Positions 44,135-52,399 are shown, counted from the stretch's first letter. The stretch: 64,000 nucleotides of DNA from an uncultured Sphingomonas sp. (GCF_936927845.1 NZ_CAKZHV010000068.1:131132-195131), one strand, 5' to 3'. Program-made: numbers and translations. Notes: generated by a model not told the origin, from the letters alone.

Positions 44135-45318
44135 GTGCGCCCGACGGTTGCGTGGTGGCGCAGCACCGCCATGAACTGCTCCTGGAGCGCGGTCGGGTAC
44201 CAGTCGCGCCGCGTGATCGCGCCGATGGTGCGCATTGTGTCGGGCACGCACGACTGGATCGTGACGAGCGAGCCCGACTCGATCTCGGCGCTCACCTGAT
44301 CGGGGGAGAGCAGCGTGAGAAAGTCGCTGCGGACCAGGACGCCGCGGATCAGCGCGACCGAGCCGCACTGGATCGGTGCATCGGGGCGCGGCTTGTCAGC
44401 ATGGTCGAACATCTGCTGCCAGCGGTCGAGCAGCCCGGAGGCGCGGCGCGCGACGATCCAGGGGTAAGCGGCGAGGTCCTCGAACCCCGCCTCTCGGGTC
44501 GCCAGCGGATGTTCGGCGCGGCCGATGATCGTCAAGCGATCGGTGAACAACGGCTCTTGGAGCAGCTCGCGCCCGGGATGGTCGCGCAGCGCGCCGATCA
44601 GCATGTCGATCCGGCCCGATCGCAACAGCTCGACGAGTTCGAGGTAGGACCCCTCCACTACGTCGACGCGCGCGGCGGGATGATCGCGCAGCAGATCGGC
44701 GAGCGTGGCGGGCAGCAGCAGCGAGCGCGACAGCGCCATCGCGCCGATCGCGAGGCGGCCGCCCTTCCCGCTCGATTCCTCCAGCGCGGTGGTGAGTTCG
44801 GCGTGCGCGAGGTTGAACCCTTGCGCGAGGGTCGCGCCCGCGCGGGTCAGGCCGACGCCGCGGCCGCGGCGCTCGACCAATGCGGTTCCGCTCAGTTGTT
44901 CGAGGTCGCGAACTGCGCGGTGGAGCGCGGGGACCGAGACGCCCGCGCATTCGGCCGCGCGCATGAAACTGCCGGCTTCGGCAAGGTTGATGAGGCCGCG
45001 GACGTGCGCGGTGGTAACGTAATTGTGTGGGTCGCCCTTCTGCGGCGTCGCGCTCGATCGGCGGAATGCGCGCGAGATGCGGGTCAGCGCGTGTTCGACG
45101 CGACGGACAATGCGCCGCCCCGCCGCGGTCGGCGACACGCCTGAGGCGGTGCGATCGAACAAAGCTACGCCGAACGCCGCCTCCAGCTTGGCGAGCGCCT
45201 GGCTGAGTGCGGGCTGCGACACGCCCGAGGCGCGCGCGGCGTGGCTGAGGCTGCCGGCCTGCGCAATGCCGAGCAGGAGGCGCAGGTGACGCAGGTTGAG
45301 GTCGTGCGCGGCTGTCAT
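44119..45318 (-). CDS. LysR-family regulator with two tandem HTH domains
   Basis: 399-residue protein, about 100 longer than a usual LysR regulator. It carries two complete LysR winged HTH domains. The first is at residues 7-69 (RHLRLLLGIAQAGSLSHAAR; SQPALSQALAKLEAAFGVAL; ending VSPTAAGRRIV). The second is at 102-163 (AHVRGLINLAEAGSFMRAAE; SVPALHRAVRDLEQLSGTAL; ending VGLTRAGATLA). The substrate-binding domain starts near residue 187 (GGRLAIGAMALSRSLLLPAT). It is divergent from pckG, so it probably controls gluconeogenesis. The two reading heads could contact two sites or replace a dimer. The 3' end overlaps the other LysR gene by 16 bases. Confidence 0.88.
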   Translation of the reverse strand: MTAAHDLNLRHLRLLLGIAQAGSLSHAARASGVSQPALSQALAKLEAAFGVALFDRTASGVSPTAAGRRIVRRVEHALTRISRAFRRSSATPQKGDPHNYVTTAHVRGLINLAEAGSFMRAAECAGVSVPALHRAVRDLEQLSGTALVERRGRGVGLTRAGATLAQGFNLAHAELTTALEESSGKGGRLAIGAMALSRSLLLPATLADLLRDHPAARVDVVEGSYLELVELLRSGRIDMLIGALRDHPGRELLQEPLFTDRLTIIGRAEHPLATREAGFEDLAAYPWIVARRASGLLDRWQQMFDHADKPRPDAPIQCGSVALIRGVLVRSDFLTLLSPDQVSAEIESGSLVTIQSCVPDTMRTIGAITRRDWYPTALQEQFMAVLRHHATVGRTQPGD

Positions 45319-45340
45319 CGTTGTCCTTTAACGCAGGCTT

Positions 45341-45355
45341 ATACCATTCCGGTAT
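45341..45355. promoter_or_regulatory. Inverted repeat, LysR-type operator candidate between double-HTH LysR and pckG
   Basis: ATACC-ATTCC-GGTAT: 5-bp arms, 5-base spacer, and a T (45342)-N11-A (45354) arrangement, which is the LysR-box signature. It lies 23 bases upstream of the LysR start and 79 before the pckG start. A regulator site is inferred. Confidence 0.5.
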
Positions 45356-45403
45356 TCAGATTTGAACAAGGGTCCGCTCCAGCTTTAACGTTGCACAATA
45401 TTG

Positions 45404-45415
45404 CCCGTGAACGGG
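45404..45415. repeat. Short perfect palindrome in the pckG leader
   Basis: CCCGT-GA-ACGGG, 5-bp arms, 18 bases before the pckG ATG. It could be a small mRNA hairpin near the ribosome site or part of a protein site. Confidence 0.35.
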
Positions 45416-45433
45416 CGGAGAGGGACACGATCG

Positions 45434-47275
45434 ATGCTGATGCAACCCGCCGTCGCGACGACGAGCAACTCGGGCACCCCGCCGACCAGCCACCGCGCGC
45501 TGATCGAATGGGTCGAGCAGATCGCGGCGCACACGCAGCCCGACGCCATCCACTGGTGTGACGGCTCGCAGGCCGAGTGGGACGCCTTGTCCGAGCAATT
45601 GGTGCAGGCGGGCACGCTGGTGCGGTTAAACCCCGAACTGCGCCCCGACAGCTTCTACGCGCGGTCCGACCCGCGTGACGTGGCGCGGGTCGAGAGCCGC
45701 ACCTTCATCTGCTCGGACGCGGAGGCTGATGCCGGGCCCACCAACAATTGGGTCGAGCCCGCGGAGATGCGCGGCAAGTTGGACGGGCTGTTCGCGGGCA
45801 GCATGCGCGGACGCACGATGTACGTCGTTCCTTATTGCATGGGTCCGATCGGGTCGGACAAGAGCGCGATCGGCGTCGAGCTGACCGACAGCGCCTACGT
45901 GGTTCTTTCCATGCGCATTATGACTCGCATGGGCACGCCCGCGCTCGAGATGCTGGGCGAGGACGGTTTCTTCGTGCGCTGCGTCCACACGGTGGGCATG
46001 CCGCTGGCCGACGGTCAGGCGGACGTGGCGTGGCCGTGCAACGAGGAGAAGTGGATCGTCCACTTTCCCGAGACGCGCGAGATCTGGTCCTACGGGTCGG
46101 GCTATGGCGGCAATGCTTTGCTCGGCAAGAAATGCTTCGCGCTCAGAATCGCGAGCGTGATGGCGCGCGACGAGGGTTGGCTCGCCGAGCATATGCTGAT
46201 CCTGAAGCTGACCAACCCGGCGGGCCGCGCGCATTACGTCGCCGCCGCCTTCCCCAGCGCGTGCGGCAAGACCAACCTCGCGATGCTGGAGCCGACGGTA
46301 CCGGGCTGGAAGGCCGAGACGGTCGGCGACGATATCGCCTGGATGCGGTTCGGCAAAGACGGGCGGCTCTACGCGATCAACCCGGAAGCAGGCTTCTTCG
46401 GCGTGGCGCCGGGCACGGGTCCGGCGACCAACAAGAACGCGATCGATACGCTGTCGGGCACGTGCATCTTCACCAACACCGCGCTGACCGCCGACGGCGA
46501 CGTGTGGTGGGAGGGCCTGTCGGAGATGCCGCCCGAGGGGCTGACCGACTGGACTGGCGAGCCCTACGATCCCGCGAGCGGCAAGCCCGCTGCGCACCCC
46601 AACGCGCGCTTCACCGCGCCCGCCGCGCAATGCCCGTCGATCGCCGACGAGTGGCAGTCGCCCGAAGGCGTGCCGATCAGCGCGTTCCTGTTCGGTGGCC
46701 GCCGCGCGAGCGCGGTGCCGCTGGCGGTCGAGGCGTTCGACTGGGAGCACGGCGTCTATATGGCGGCGAACATCGCGTCCGAGGGCACGGCGGCGGCCGA
46801 GGGCAAGGTCGGCGCGCTGCGCCGCGATCCGTTCGCGATGCTGCCGTTCTGCGGCTACAACATGGGCGATTACTTCAACCATTGGGTGAAGATCGGCGCC
46901 AAGGCGCAGTCGGACGCCGCGGTCCTGCCACGCATCTTCATGGTCAACTGGTTTCGCAAGGACGAGAACGGCAAGTTCGTCTGGCCGGGCTTCGGCGAGA
47001 ACTCACGCGTGCTGAAGTGGATCGTCGAGCGGATCGAGGGCGAGGCGGACGCGGTCGAGACGCCGATCGGTTACCTGCCGACGGCGGACGCGCTCGACGT
47101 GGCCGCACTCGATCTGTCGCCGAGCGCGGTCGAGACGTTGCTGTCGGTCGACCCGGCCGTGTGGAGTGAGGAGGCCGCGCGTAATCGCACCTTCCTGGAA
47201 GAGTTCGGCGCGCCGATCCCGCCCGCGCTGATGCGGCAGCAGCAGGCGCTCGAAGATCGGCTGGCGACCGCCTGA
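45434..47275 (+). CDS. pckG: Phosphoenolpyruvate carboxykinase (GTP)
   Basis: 613-residue GTP-dependent PEPCK, first committed step of gluconeogenesis from oxaloacetate. It has AIHWCDGSQAEWDALSEQLV near the N-terminus, SAYVVLSMRIMTRMGTPALE, the P-loop AAFPSACGKTNLAMLEPTVP with the active-site Cys, GDDIAWMRFGKDGRLYAINP and FGVAPGTGPATNKNAIDTL. The GTP-specific form is less usual than the ATP form in alphaproteobacteria but common in sphingomonads. The ATG at 45434 follows GGAGAGGGA; an in-frame TTG at 45401 is less likely. It is divergent from the two-headed LysR. Confidence 0.96.
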   Translation: MLMQPAVATTSNSGTPPTSHRALIEWVEQIAAHTQPDAIHWCDGSQAEWDALSEQLVQAGTLVRLNPELRPDSFYARSDPRDVARVESRTFICSDAEADAGPTNNWVEPAEMRGKLDGLFAGSMRGRTMYVVPYCMGPIGSDKSAIGVELTDSAYVVLSMRIMTRMGTPALEMLGEDGFFVRCVHTVGMPLADGQADVAWPCNEEKWIVHFPETREIWSYGSGYGGNALLGKKCFALRIASVMARDEGWLAEHMLILKLTNPAGRAHYVAAAFPSACGKTNLAMLEPTVPGWKAETVGDDIAWMRFGKDGRLYAINPEAGFFGVAPGTGPATNKNAIDTLSGTCIFTNTALTADGDVWWEGLSEMPPEGLTDWTGEPYDPASGKPAAHPNARFTAPAAQCPSIADEWQSPEGVPISAFLFGGRRASAVPLAVEAFDWEHGVYMAANIASEGTAAAEGKVGALRRDPFAMLPFCGYNMGDYFNHWVKIGAKAQSDAAVLPRIFMVNWFRKDENGKFVWPGFGENSRVLKWIVERIEGEADAVETPIGYLPTADALDVAALDLSPSAVETLLSVDPAVWSEEAARNRTFLEEFGAPIPPALMRQQQALEDRLATA

Positions 47276-47410
47276 TCGATCATGACTCCGGCGGTTTCAC
47301 GGCCGCCGTCGATGCGGCGCTCGCACGGAACTCCCCCGCGCGGGCGCCGCTGGCGTTTGGGTACGGGATGAGGACTGCTAGTCGCGACGATCGGTTGTCG
47401 CTGGTGTAAG

Positions 47411-47448
47411 CAGAAGAAGCGGGATGCCGGGCCAGGGCCGGGATGCCG
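47411..47448. repeat. Half copy of the dispersed REP-like element
   Basis: The sequence CAGAAGAAGCGGGATGCCGG and following bases match 38527-38564 at roughly 31 of 38 positions. It lies in the 254-base gap between pckG and the M24 peptidase. The opposite arm seen at 38485 is missing here. The rest of this gap has no gene I can support. A hairpin TCGGCT-TTG-AGCCGA at 47507-47521, just after the peptidase stop, may help end transcription. Confidence 0.5.
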
Positions 47449-47529
47449 TGGTTGCTATGATACGATCGGGCCGGCTCTGTCGGTACCAGCTACCCAATCC
47501 ATCATTTCGGCTTTGAGCCGAGCGAAGGA

Positions 47530-48780
47530 TTACACCGGACGGTCGATCGACGCGGGCGGCTCGCTGAACCACTTTGGCCCCGCCTCTGTCATGTGGAAAC
47601 AATCTTCCAGCCGGACGCCGAACTTGCCGGGCAGGTAGAGGCCGGGTTCGTCCGAGAAGCACATACCGGGAGCGAGCGCCGTCGCCTCGCCGCGGACGAG
47701 GTTGACCGGCTCGTGCCCTTCCATGCCGATGCCGTGCCCGGTGCGGTGCGACAGGCCGGGCAGGCGGTAGCCGAGGCCGTAACCGAGCGACTCGTAGTAG
47801 CGGCGTACCGCATCGTCGACGCTGCCGGCGGGCGCACCGAGTTTCGCCGCCGCGAATGCCACCTGCTGCCCGCGCGCGACCTGATCCCAGACACGGCGCA
47901 CCTCTGCACTCGGTGTACCAACGACGAAGGTGCGCGAGACGTCGGACTGGTAACCCTGCACCGTGCAGCCGCAGTCCATCAGCACCACATCGCCGCGCGC
48001 GATCCGGCGCGGGGCAGTGCCGCCGTGCGGCAGCGCCGCGTCGGGGCCGACCAGCGCCATCGAGAATTCAGGCGCGCCACCGAGCTTGCGCGTTGCCGCG
48101 TCCATCAGCGCGCCGACGTCGCGGCCGGTCATGCCGGGCTCGACGCGGGGGTAGACCCAGCGATAGGCGGCGATCGTCACGTCGGTCGCCGCCTGCATCA
48201 GCGCGATCTCGGTGGGCGACTTGACCATGCGGCAGGCGCGCACGAGACGATCGGCGCTGACCAGCCGCACGTCCGGCAACGCCGCGCGCAGGCGATCGGT
48301 CGCGAAGAAGCGGACGTTCGCCTCCACACCGATCGGCCGCCGGTCTAGGCGGCGATCGCGCAGGAAGCCTGCGACCACGCGCAGCGGGTCCTCGTCCTCG
48401 TTCCATGTCCGGACCTCGGCGGGCACCGACAGGCTGAGGCGCACCGACGGTTCCTCGAAGAACGGCGTGACGATGCACGGCTCGCCCTCGACCGGAAGGA
48501 TCGCGCAGGTCAGCCGCTCCGACAGATGCCAGCGCACGCCGGTGAAGTAGATCATCGAAGCGCCGGGTTCGATCAGCACCGCGCCGACACCGTTCGCCTT
48601 CATCAGCGCCTGCACCCGCGACAGGCGCCGTGCGCGCTCGGCCGGGTCGATCGGGCGCGTGTTGCCGGTCAGGTCGCGCAGCGCCGCCAGATCGGGCTCG
48701 GCAGCGCGCAGCACGCCCGAGGCGAGCGGCAGGACAGCGGCGGCGGCGAGGACGTTGCGGCGCGTGAAGGAGGTCGGCAT
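47530..48780 (-). CDS. Tat-exported M24 metallopeptidase (Xaa-Pro aminopeptidase-like)
   Basis: 416 residues. The start MPTSFTRRNVLAAAAVLPLA is a twin-arginine signal (TRRNVLA). The creatinase/prolidase N-domain (about 45-190) is followed by the pita-bread catalytic domain. Metal ligands are visible in VVLMDCGCTVQGYQSDVSRT (Asp, Asp), GLSHRTGHGIGMEGHEPVNL (His), CFSDEPGLYLPGKFGVRLED (Glu) and the last Glu of VRLED. It is predicted periplasmic. It is divergent from a dicarboxylate/amino-acid symporter, suggesting peptide or amino-acid use. Confidence 0.88.
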   Translation of the reverse strand: MPTSFTRRNVLAAAAVLPLASGVLRAAEPDLAALRDLTGNTRPIDPAERARRLSRVQALMKANGVGAVLIEPGASMIYFTGVRWHLSERLTCAILPVEGEPCIVTPFFEEPSVRLSLSVPAEVRTWNEDEDPLRVVAGFLRDRRLDRRPIGVEANVRFFATDRLRAALPDVRLVSADRLVRACRMVKSPTEIALMQAATDVTIAAYRWVYPRVEPGMTGRDVGALMDAATRKLGGAPEFSMALVGPDAALPHGGTAPRRIARGDVVLMDCGCTVQGYQSDVSRTFVVGTPSAEVRRVWDQVARGQQVAFAAAKLGAPAGSVDDAVRRYYESLGYGLGYRLPGLSHRTGHGIGMEGHEPVNLVRGEATALAPGMCFSDEPGLYLPGKFGVRLEDCFHMTEAGPKWFSEPPASIDRPV

Positions 48781-48796
48781 AGGCGCGGGACGTTAG

Positions 48797-48815
48797 GGCG
48801 CTTGACGCAAGCGCC
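48797..48815. repeat. Perfect inverted repeat between M24 peptidase and symporter genes
   Basis: GGCGCTT-GACGC-AAGCGCC: 7-bp arms and a 5-base loop, in the 76-base divergent region. It is a possible operator or hairpin with no adjacent regulator gene. Confidence 0.45.
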
Positions 48816-48856
48816 GCAATCCCCTTCCCTTTTGGCACACGTGCGGGAGCAATGAT

Positions 48857-50179
48857 TTGGCCAAGCGGCTGACCTTGTACATCATGATCGGGCTGGTCGC
48901 GGGGCTGTTGGTCGGCCTGGGGCTGAACACCTGGCTCGACGACGGAACGCCCGCGGCCGCCGCGCGGCTGACCGAGATCGCGGGCTATTTCTCGATTCTG
49001 ACCAGCTTGTTCCTGCGCCTGATCAAGATGATCATCGCGCCGCTGGTGTTCGCAACGCTGGTGTCGGGGATCGCGCAGATGGGCGATACCAAGGCGTTGG
49101 GGCGGATCGGCGGGCGCGCGCTTGGCTGGTTCATCTGCGCGAGCCTGGTGTCGCTCGGGCTCGGGCTGATCCTGGTGAACCTGTTCCAGCCCGGCGTCGG
49201 CATCAACCTGACGCTGCCCGCCGCGAGCGCAGCGTCGGGGGTCGAGACGACGGGGTTCAACCTCAAGGACTTCGTCACCCATATCGTCCCCGCCTCGATG
49301 GTGGATGCGATGGCGAAGAACGAGATCCTGCAGATCGTCGTCATGTCGCTGTTCGTCGGCGTCGGCATCACCGCGGTGGGCGACAAGGCCGCGCCGCTGA
49401 TCCGCGGCATCGACGCGCTGGTGCATGTGATGCTCCAGGTGACCGATTACGTCATGCGCGTCGCGCCGGTCGCGGTGTTCGCCGCGGTTGCGGGTACGCT
49501 GACCGAGCGCGGCGCGGGGGTGATCGGGCAGCTCGCCTATTTCATGGGCAGCTTCTACCTGACCCTGCTGACGCTGTGGGCGGTGCTGCTGGGCGTCGGA
49601 ACGTTGTTCATCGGGCAGCGGATCATCGACCTGATCCGCCACGTGCGCGAGCCGCTGCTGGTCGCCTTCTCGACCGCGTCGTCGGAGGCCGCCTATCCGC
49701 GGATGCTGGAGGCGCTCGACCGCTTCGGGGTGCCGCCGCGGATCGCCAGCTTCGTGCTGCCGCTGGGTTACTCGTTCAACCTCGACGGATCGATGATCTA
49801 TATGGGGTTTGCGTCGCTGTTCGTCGCGCAGGCGTACGGCATCGACCTGTCGATCGGACAGCAGATCACCATGCTGCTGGTGCTGATGGTGACGAGCAAG
49901 GGGATCGCGGGCGTGCCGCGGGCGAGCCTGGTGGTGATCGCGGCGACGATGCCGATGTTCAACATTCCCGAAGCGGGGCTGCTGCTGATCCTGGCGGTGG
50001 ACCACTTCCTCGACATGGGCCGCACTGCCACAAACGTGATCGGTAATGCGGTCGCGAGCGCGGTGGTGGCGAAATGGGAGGGCGGGTTCGACGCACCCGA
50101 GCCGGTTGCGATCGAGGCGCCGCGCGCGCCGAGCGGGCACGGCCCGGCCGACCCGGTCACCTCGTTCCGCGACGTCTAG
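48857..50179 (+). CDS. Dicarboxylate/amino acid:cation symporter (DAACS)
   Basis: 440-residue inner-membrane transporter of the GltP/DctA/GltPh family with about eight helices and two re-entrant hairpins. Diagnostic text includes RLIKMIIAPLVFATLVSGIA, the serine-rich hairpin AFSTASSEAAYPRMLEAL, and LGYSFNLDGSMIYMGFASLF. The ligand could be glutamate/aspartate or C4-dicarboxylates. The start is TTG at 48857, preceded by GGGAGC; the nearby ATG (48852) is in another frame. The TAG stop is read from the same CTAG as the convergent comM stop. Confidence 0.9.
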   Translation: MAKRLTLYIMIGLVAGLLVGLGLNTWLDDGTPAAAARLTEIAGYFSILTSLFLRLIKMIIAPLVFATLVSGIAQMGDTKALGRIGGRALGWFICASLVSLGLGLILVNLFQPGVGINLTLPAASAASGVETTGFNLKDFVTHIVPASMVDAMAKNEILQIVVMSLFVGVGITAVGDKAAPLIRGIDALVHVMLQVTDYVMRVAPVAVFAAVAGTLTERGAGVIGQLAYFMGSFYLTLLTLWAVLLGVGTLFIGQRIIDLIRHVREPLLVAFSTASSEAAYPRMLEALDRFGVPPRIASFVLPLGYSFNLDGSMIYMGFASLFVAQAYGIDLSIGQQITMLLVLMVTSKGIAGVPRASLVVIAATMPMFNIPEAGLLLILAVDHFLDMGRTATNVIGNAVASAVVAKWEGGFDAPEPVAIEAPRAPSGHGPADPVTSFRDV

Positions 50180-51684
50180 TTGCGTGGGGGTTGGCGGCGG
50201 TAGCTGAGCGCTTCGGCGACATGGATGCGTCCGATCGTCTCCGTGCCGGCCAGATCGGCGACCGTGCGCGCGACGCGTAGCACCCGCGTGTAGCTGCGCG
50301 CGCTGAGGCGTAGCTGCGCGGCGGCCTGCGCGAGGAGTTGCCGGCCAGCCTCGTCTGGGGTGGCGAAGCGGTCGAGCGTGTCGCCGTCGAGTTCGGCATT
50401 GGTGCGCAGGCCGCTTCCCGCCAGTCGTTCGGTCTGCACCGCCCTTGCCGCGGCGACGCGCCCGGCGACCTCGGCCGAGCCCTCACGCGGGGGCGGGAGC
50501 GTCAGGTCGGCGGCGGTGACCGCCTGCACCTCGACGTGCAGGTCGATGCGGTCGAGCAGCGGGCCCGACACCTTGGCCTGATAGTCCGCCGCGCATTTCG
50601 GCGCGCGCGCGCAGGCAAGGCTCGCGTCGCCCAGATGCCCGCAGCGGCACGGGTTCATCGCGGCGATCAGTTGCACGCGCGCCGGAAAGGTGACGTGCGC
50701 GTTGGCGCGCGCGACGCTGACGGTGCCGGTCTCAAGCGGCTGGCGCAGCGAGTCGAGCACCGCGCGCTGGAACTCGGGCAGTTCATCGAGGAACAGCACG
50801 CCCATGTGTGCGAGGCTGACCTCGCCCGGCTTGACGCGCAGTCCGCCGCCGGTCAGCGCCGCCATCGAGGCGGAATGGTGCGGTTGGCGGAACGGGCGCA
50901 CGCGGGTGAGTTGCCCGTTCGACAGCGTGCCCGCGACCGACTGTACCATGCTGACCTCCAGCGCCTCGGCCGCGTCGAGCGGCGGCAGGATGCCGGGCAG
51001 GCACGCCGCCATCAGCGACTTGCCCGCACCGGGTGGTCCGACCATCAGCAGATTGTGCGAGCCCGCTGCCGCGATCTCCAGCGCGCGCTTCGCGGTTTCC
51101 TGCCCTTTTACCTGGCGCAGATCGGGGCCGCTGCGCGTGTCGATTACCTCGCCGGGGCGCGGGCTGGCGAGCAGTTGCACGCCTTTCAGGTGGTTGAGCA
51201 GCCCGAGCAGGTCGGGCGCGGCGACGACTTCGATCCCGGCGCTCCAGGCGGCTTCCGGCCCTTGCGCGGCGGGGCAGATCAGCCCCTTCCCCACTTCGGC
51301 GGCGTGGATCGCGGCAAGGAGGACGCCGGGCGACGGAGCCAGACGTCCGTCGAGGCCCAGCTCGCCGACGATGACGTAGTCGGCCAGCGCCTCGGCATCG
51401 ACCACACCCATGGCCGCCAGCAGCCCCAGCGCGATCGGAAGGTCGAAGTGTGACCCCTCCTTGGGCAGATCGGCGGGCGACAGGTTGACCGCGATCCGCT
51501 TGGGCGGCAGCGACAGCCCCATGCTGGCGATCGCACCGCGCACCCGCTCGCGGCTCTCACCCACCGCCTTGTCGGCGAGCCCGACGAGGTTGAACGCGGG
51601 AAGACCCGCGATCAGTTGTACCTGCACCTCGACCGCGCGCGCCTCCAAACCCAGATATGCCACTGTGGATACGATCGCGACCAT
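50176..51684 (-). CDS. comM: YifB/ComM-family Mg-chelatase-like AAA+ ATPase
   Basis: 502-residue AAA+ protein. The N-terminal Lon-like ChlI domain (about 1-170; GLEARAVEVQVQLIAGLPAF, NLVGLADKAVGESRERVRGA) is followed by the AAA+ core with Walker A GPPGAGKSLMAACLPGILPP and Walker B GVLFLDELPEF. A small Cys cluster (CRCGHLGDASLACARAPKC) and a C-terminal lid come next. ComM is a branch-migration helicase used in natural transformation; the role in this organism is unproven. The inner ATG at 51684 matches family starts (MVAIVSTVAYLGLEA). Confidence 0.92.
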   Translation of the reverse strand: MVAIVSTVAYLGLEARAVEVQVQLIAGLPAFNLVGLADKAVGESRERVRGAIASMGLSLPPKRIAVNLSPADLPKEGSHFDLPIALGLLAAMGVVDAEALADYVIVGELGLDGRLAPSPGVLLAAIHAAEVGKGLICPAAQGPEAAWSAGIEVVAAPDLLGLLNHLKGVQLLASPRPGEVIDTRSGPDLRQVKGQETAKRALEIAAAGSHNLLMVGPPGAGKSLMAACLPGILPPLDAAEALEVSMVQSVAGTLSNGQLTRVRPFRQPHHSASMAALTGGGLRVKPGEVSLAHMGVLFLDELPEFQRAVLDSLRQPLETGTVSVARANAHVTFPARVQLIAAMNPCRCGHLGDASLACARAPKCAADYQAKVSGPLLDRIDLHVEVQAVTAADLTLPPPREGSAEVAGRVAAARAVQTERLAGSGLRTNAELDGDTLDRFATPDEAGRQLLAQAAAQLRLSARSYTRVLRVARTVADLAGTETIGRIHVAEALSYRRQPPRN

Positions 51685-51767
51685 CTCGGCTCCCCCCGCT
51701 ACGCTTGTCATAGCGTGGTCGCGGATGCTGCGAAGACGACAAGACTTACTGATGCGGCTCGTCCGCG

Positions 51768-51796
51768 TTGACTTACGGCGCGTGTTTCCGTAAGCG
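51768..51796 (+). promoter_or_regulatory. Possible promoter of the rpmH operon
   Basis: A good -35 hexamer TTGACT (51768-51773), then 17 bases, then a poor -10 TAAGCG (51791-51796). The position, about 60 bases before rpmH, is reasonable. The weak -10 keeps confidence low. Confidence 0.4.
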
Positions 51797-51806
51797 GCGC
51801 AGCGTT

Positions 51807-51845
51807 GGGGCTGCCCGTGTGGTGGCCCCTTGATATTTGTTTTTC
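51807..51845 (+). terminator. Terminator-like hairpin in the rpmH leader (attenuator candidate)
   Basis: GGGGCTGCC (51807-51815) can pair with GGTGGCCCC (51821-51829) over nine pairs, two of them G-U wobbles, with loop CGTGT. The hairpin is followed by TTGATATTTGTTTTT. This is an intrinsic-terminator shape placed between the likely promoter and rpmH, ending 13 bases before the start codon. It may act as an attenuator or as the 3' end of a short leader RNA. Confidence 0.55.
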
Positions 51846-51857
51846 AGGACATGAACG

Positions 51858-51992
51858 ATGAAGCGGACCTTTCAGCCGAGCAACCTGGTGCGTGCACGCC
51901 GTCACGGCTTTCGCTCGCGGATGGCGACGGTCGGCGGCCGTGCGGTGATCCGGGCGCGTCGCGCGCGCGGCCGCAAGAAGCTGTCGGCGTAA
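51858..51992 (+). CDS. rpmH: 50S ribosomal protein L34
   Basis: 44-residue basic protein, MKRTFQPSNLVRARRHGFRS followed by RMATVGGRAVIRARRARGRK and a KLSA end: the standard L34 sequence. The ribosome site AGGA lies eight bases before the ATG. An ATG seven bases upstream (51851) is in another frame. It is first gene of rpmH-rnpA-yidD-yidC-engB. Confidence 0.97.
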   Translation: MKRTFQPSNLVRARRHGFRSRMATVGGRAVIRARRARGRKKLSA

Positions 51993-52039
51993 GCTACACC
52001 TCCAGCGACCGGGGCACGCCGCGCGTGACGCCGGGGCGC

Positions 52040-52399
52040 ATGACGAAACGGCCGGAGTATCTGGCCGCGAACGCCGGGCGTCGGGCGCCGACGCCCGGCT
52101 TCGTTTTGTTGGTCAAGGATCGTCGCGACGGCGATCCCGCGATGCGGATCGGCATCACCGTGACCAAGAAGGTCGGCAATGCGGTGGTCCGCAACCGGAT
52201 CAAGCGACGTTTCCGCGCGCTGGCGCGGGAAGTGTTGCCCGACGCGGGATGCGCGGGCGCCGACCACGTGCTGATCGGGCGCGACGCTGCGCTGACGCGT
52301 GACCATGCGGCGCTCAAGCACGATCTGGTGCGCGCGCTGGAACGTGCGGCCAAGGCGTCGGAGGGCGACACGCGCCCTCGCACCCGCAAGCGGAAATGA
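52040..52399 (+). CDS. rnpA: Ribonuclease P protein component
   Basis: 119-residue basic protein cofactor of RNase P, which trims tRNA 5' ends. It shows RPEYLAANAGRRAPTPGFVL and the RNR box VGNAVVRNRIKRRFRALARE. The ATG at 52040 is chosen; an in-frame GTG at 52025 would add five residues. It lies 47 bases after rpmH and overlaps yidD by four bases. Confidence 0.92.
   Translation: MTKRPEYLAANAGRRAPTPGFVLLVKDRRDGDPAMRIGITVTKKVGNAVVRNRIKRRFRALAREVLPDAGCAGADHVLIGRDAALTRDHAALKHDLVRALERAAKASEGDTRPRTRKRK

Noticed and set aside
45328..45342. CtrA-like site TTAA-N7-TTAT before pckG
   Set aside because: One mismatch in the second half-site and no cell-cycle gene here; too weak.
47378..47662. Minus-strand frame of 94 codons in the pckG/peptidase gap
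   Set aside because: It reads through the repeat element and into the peptidase gene in another frame; no start signal or domain.
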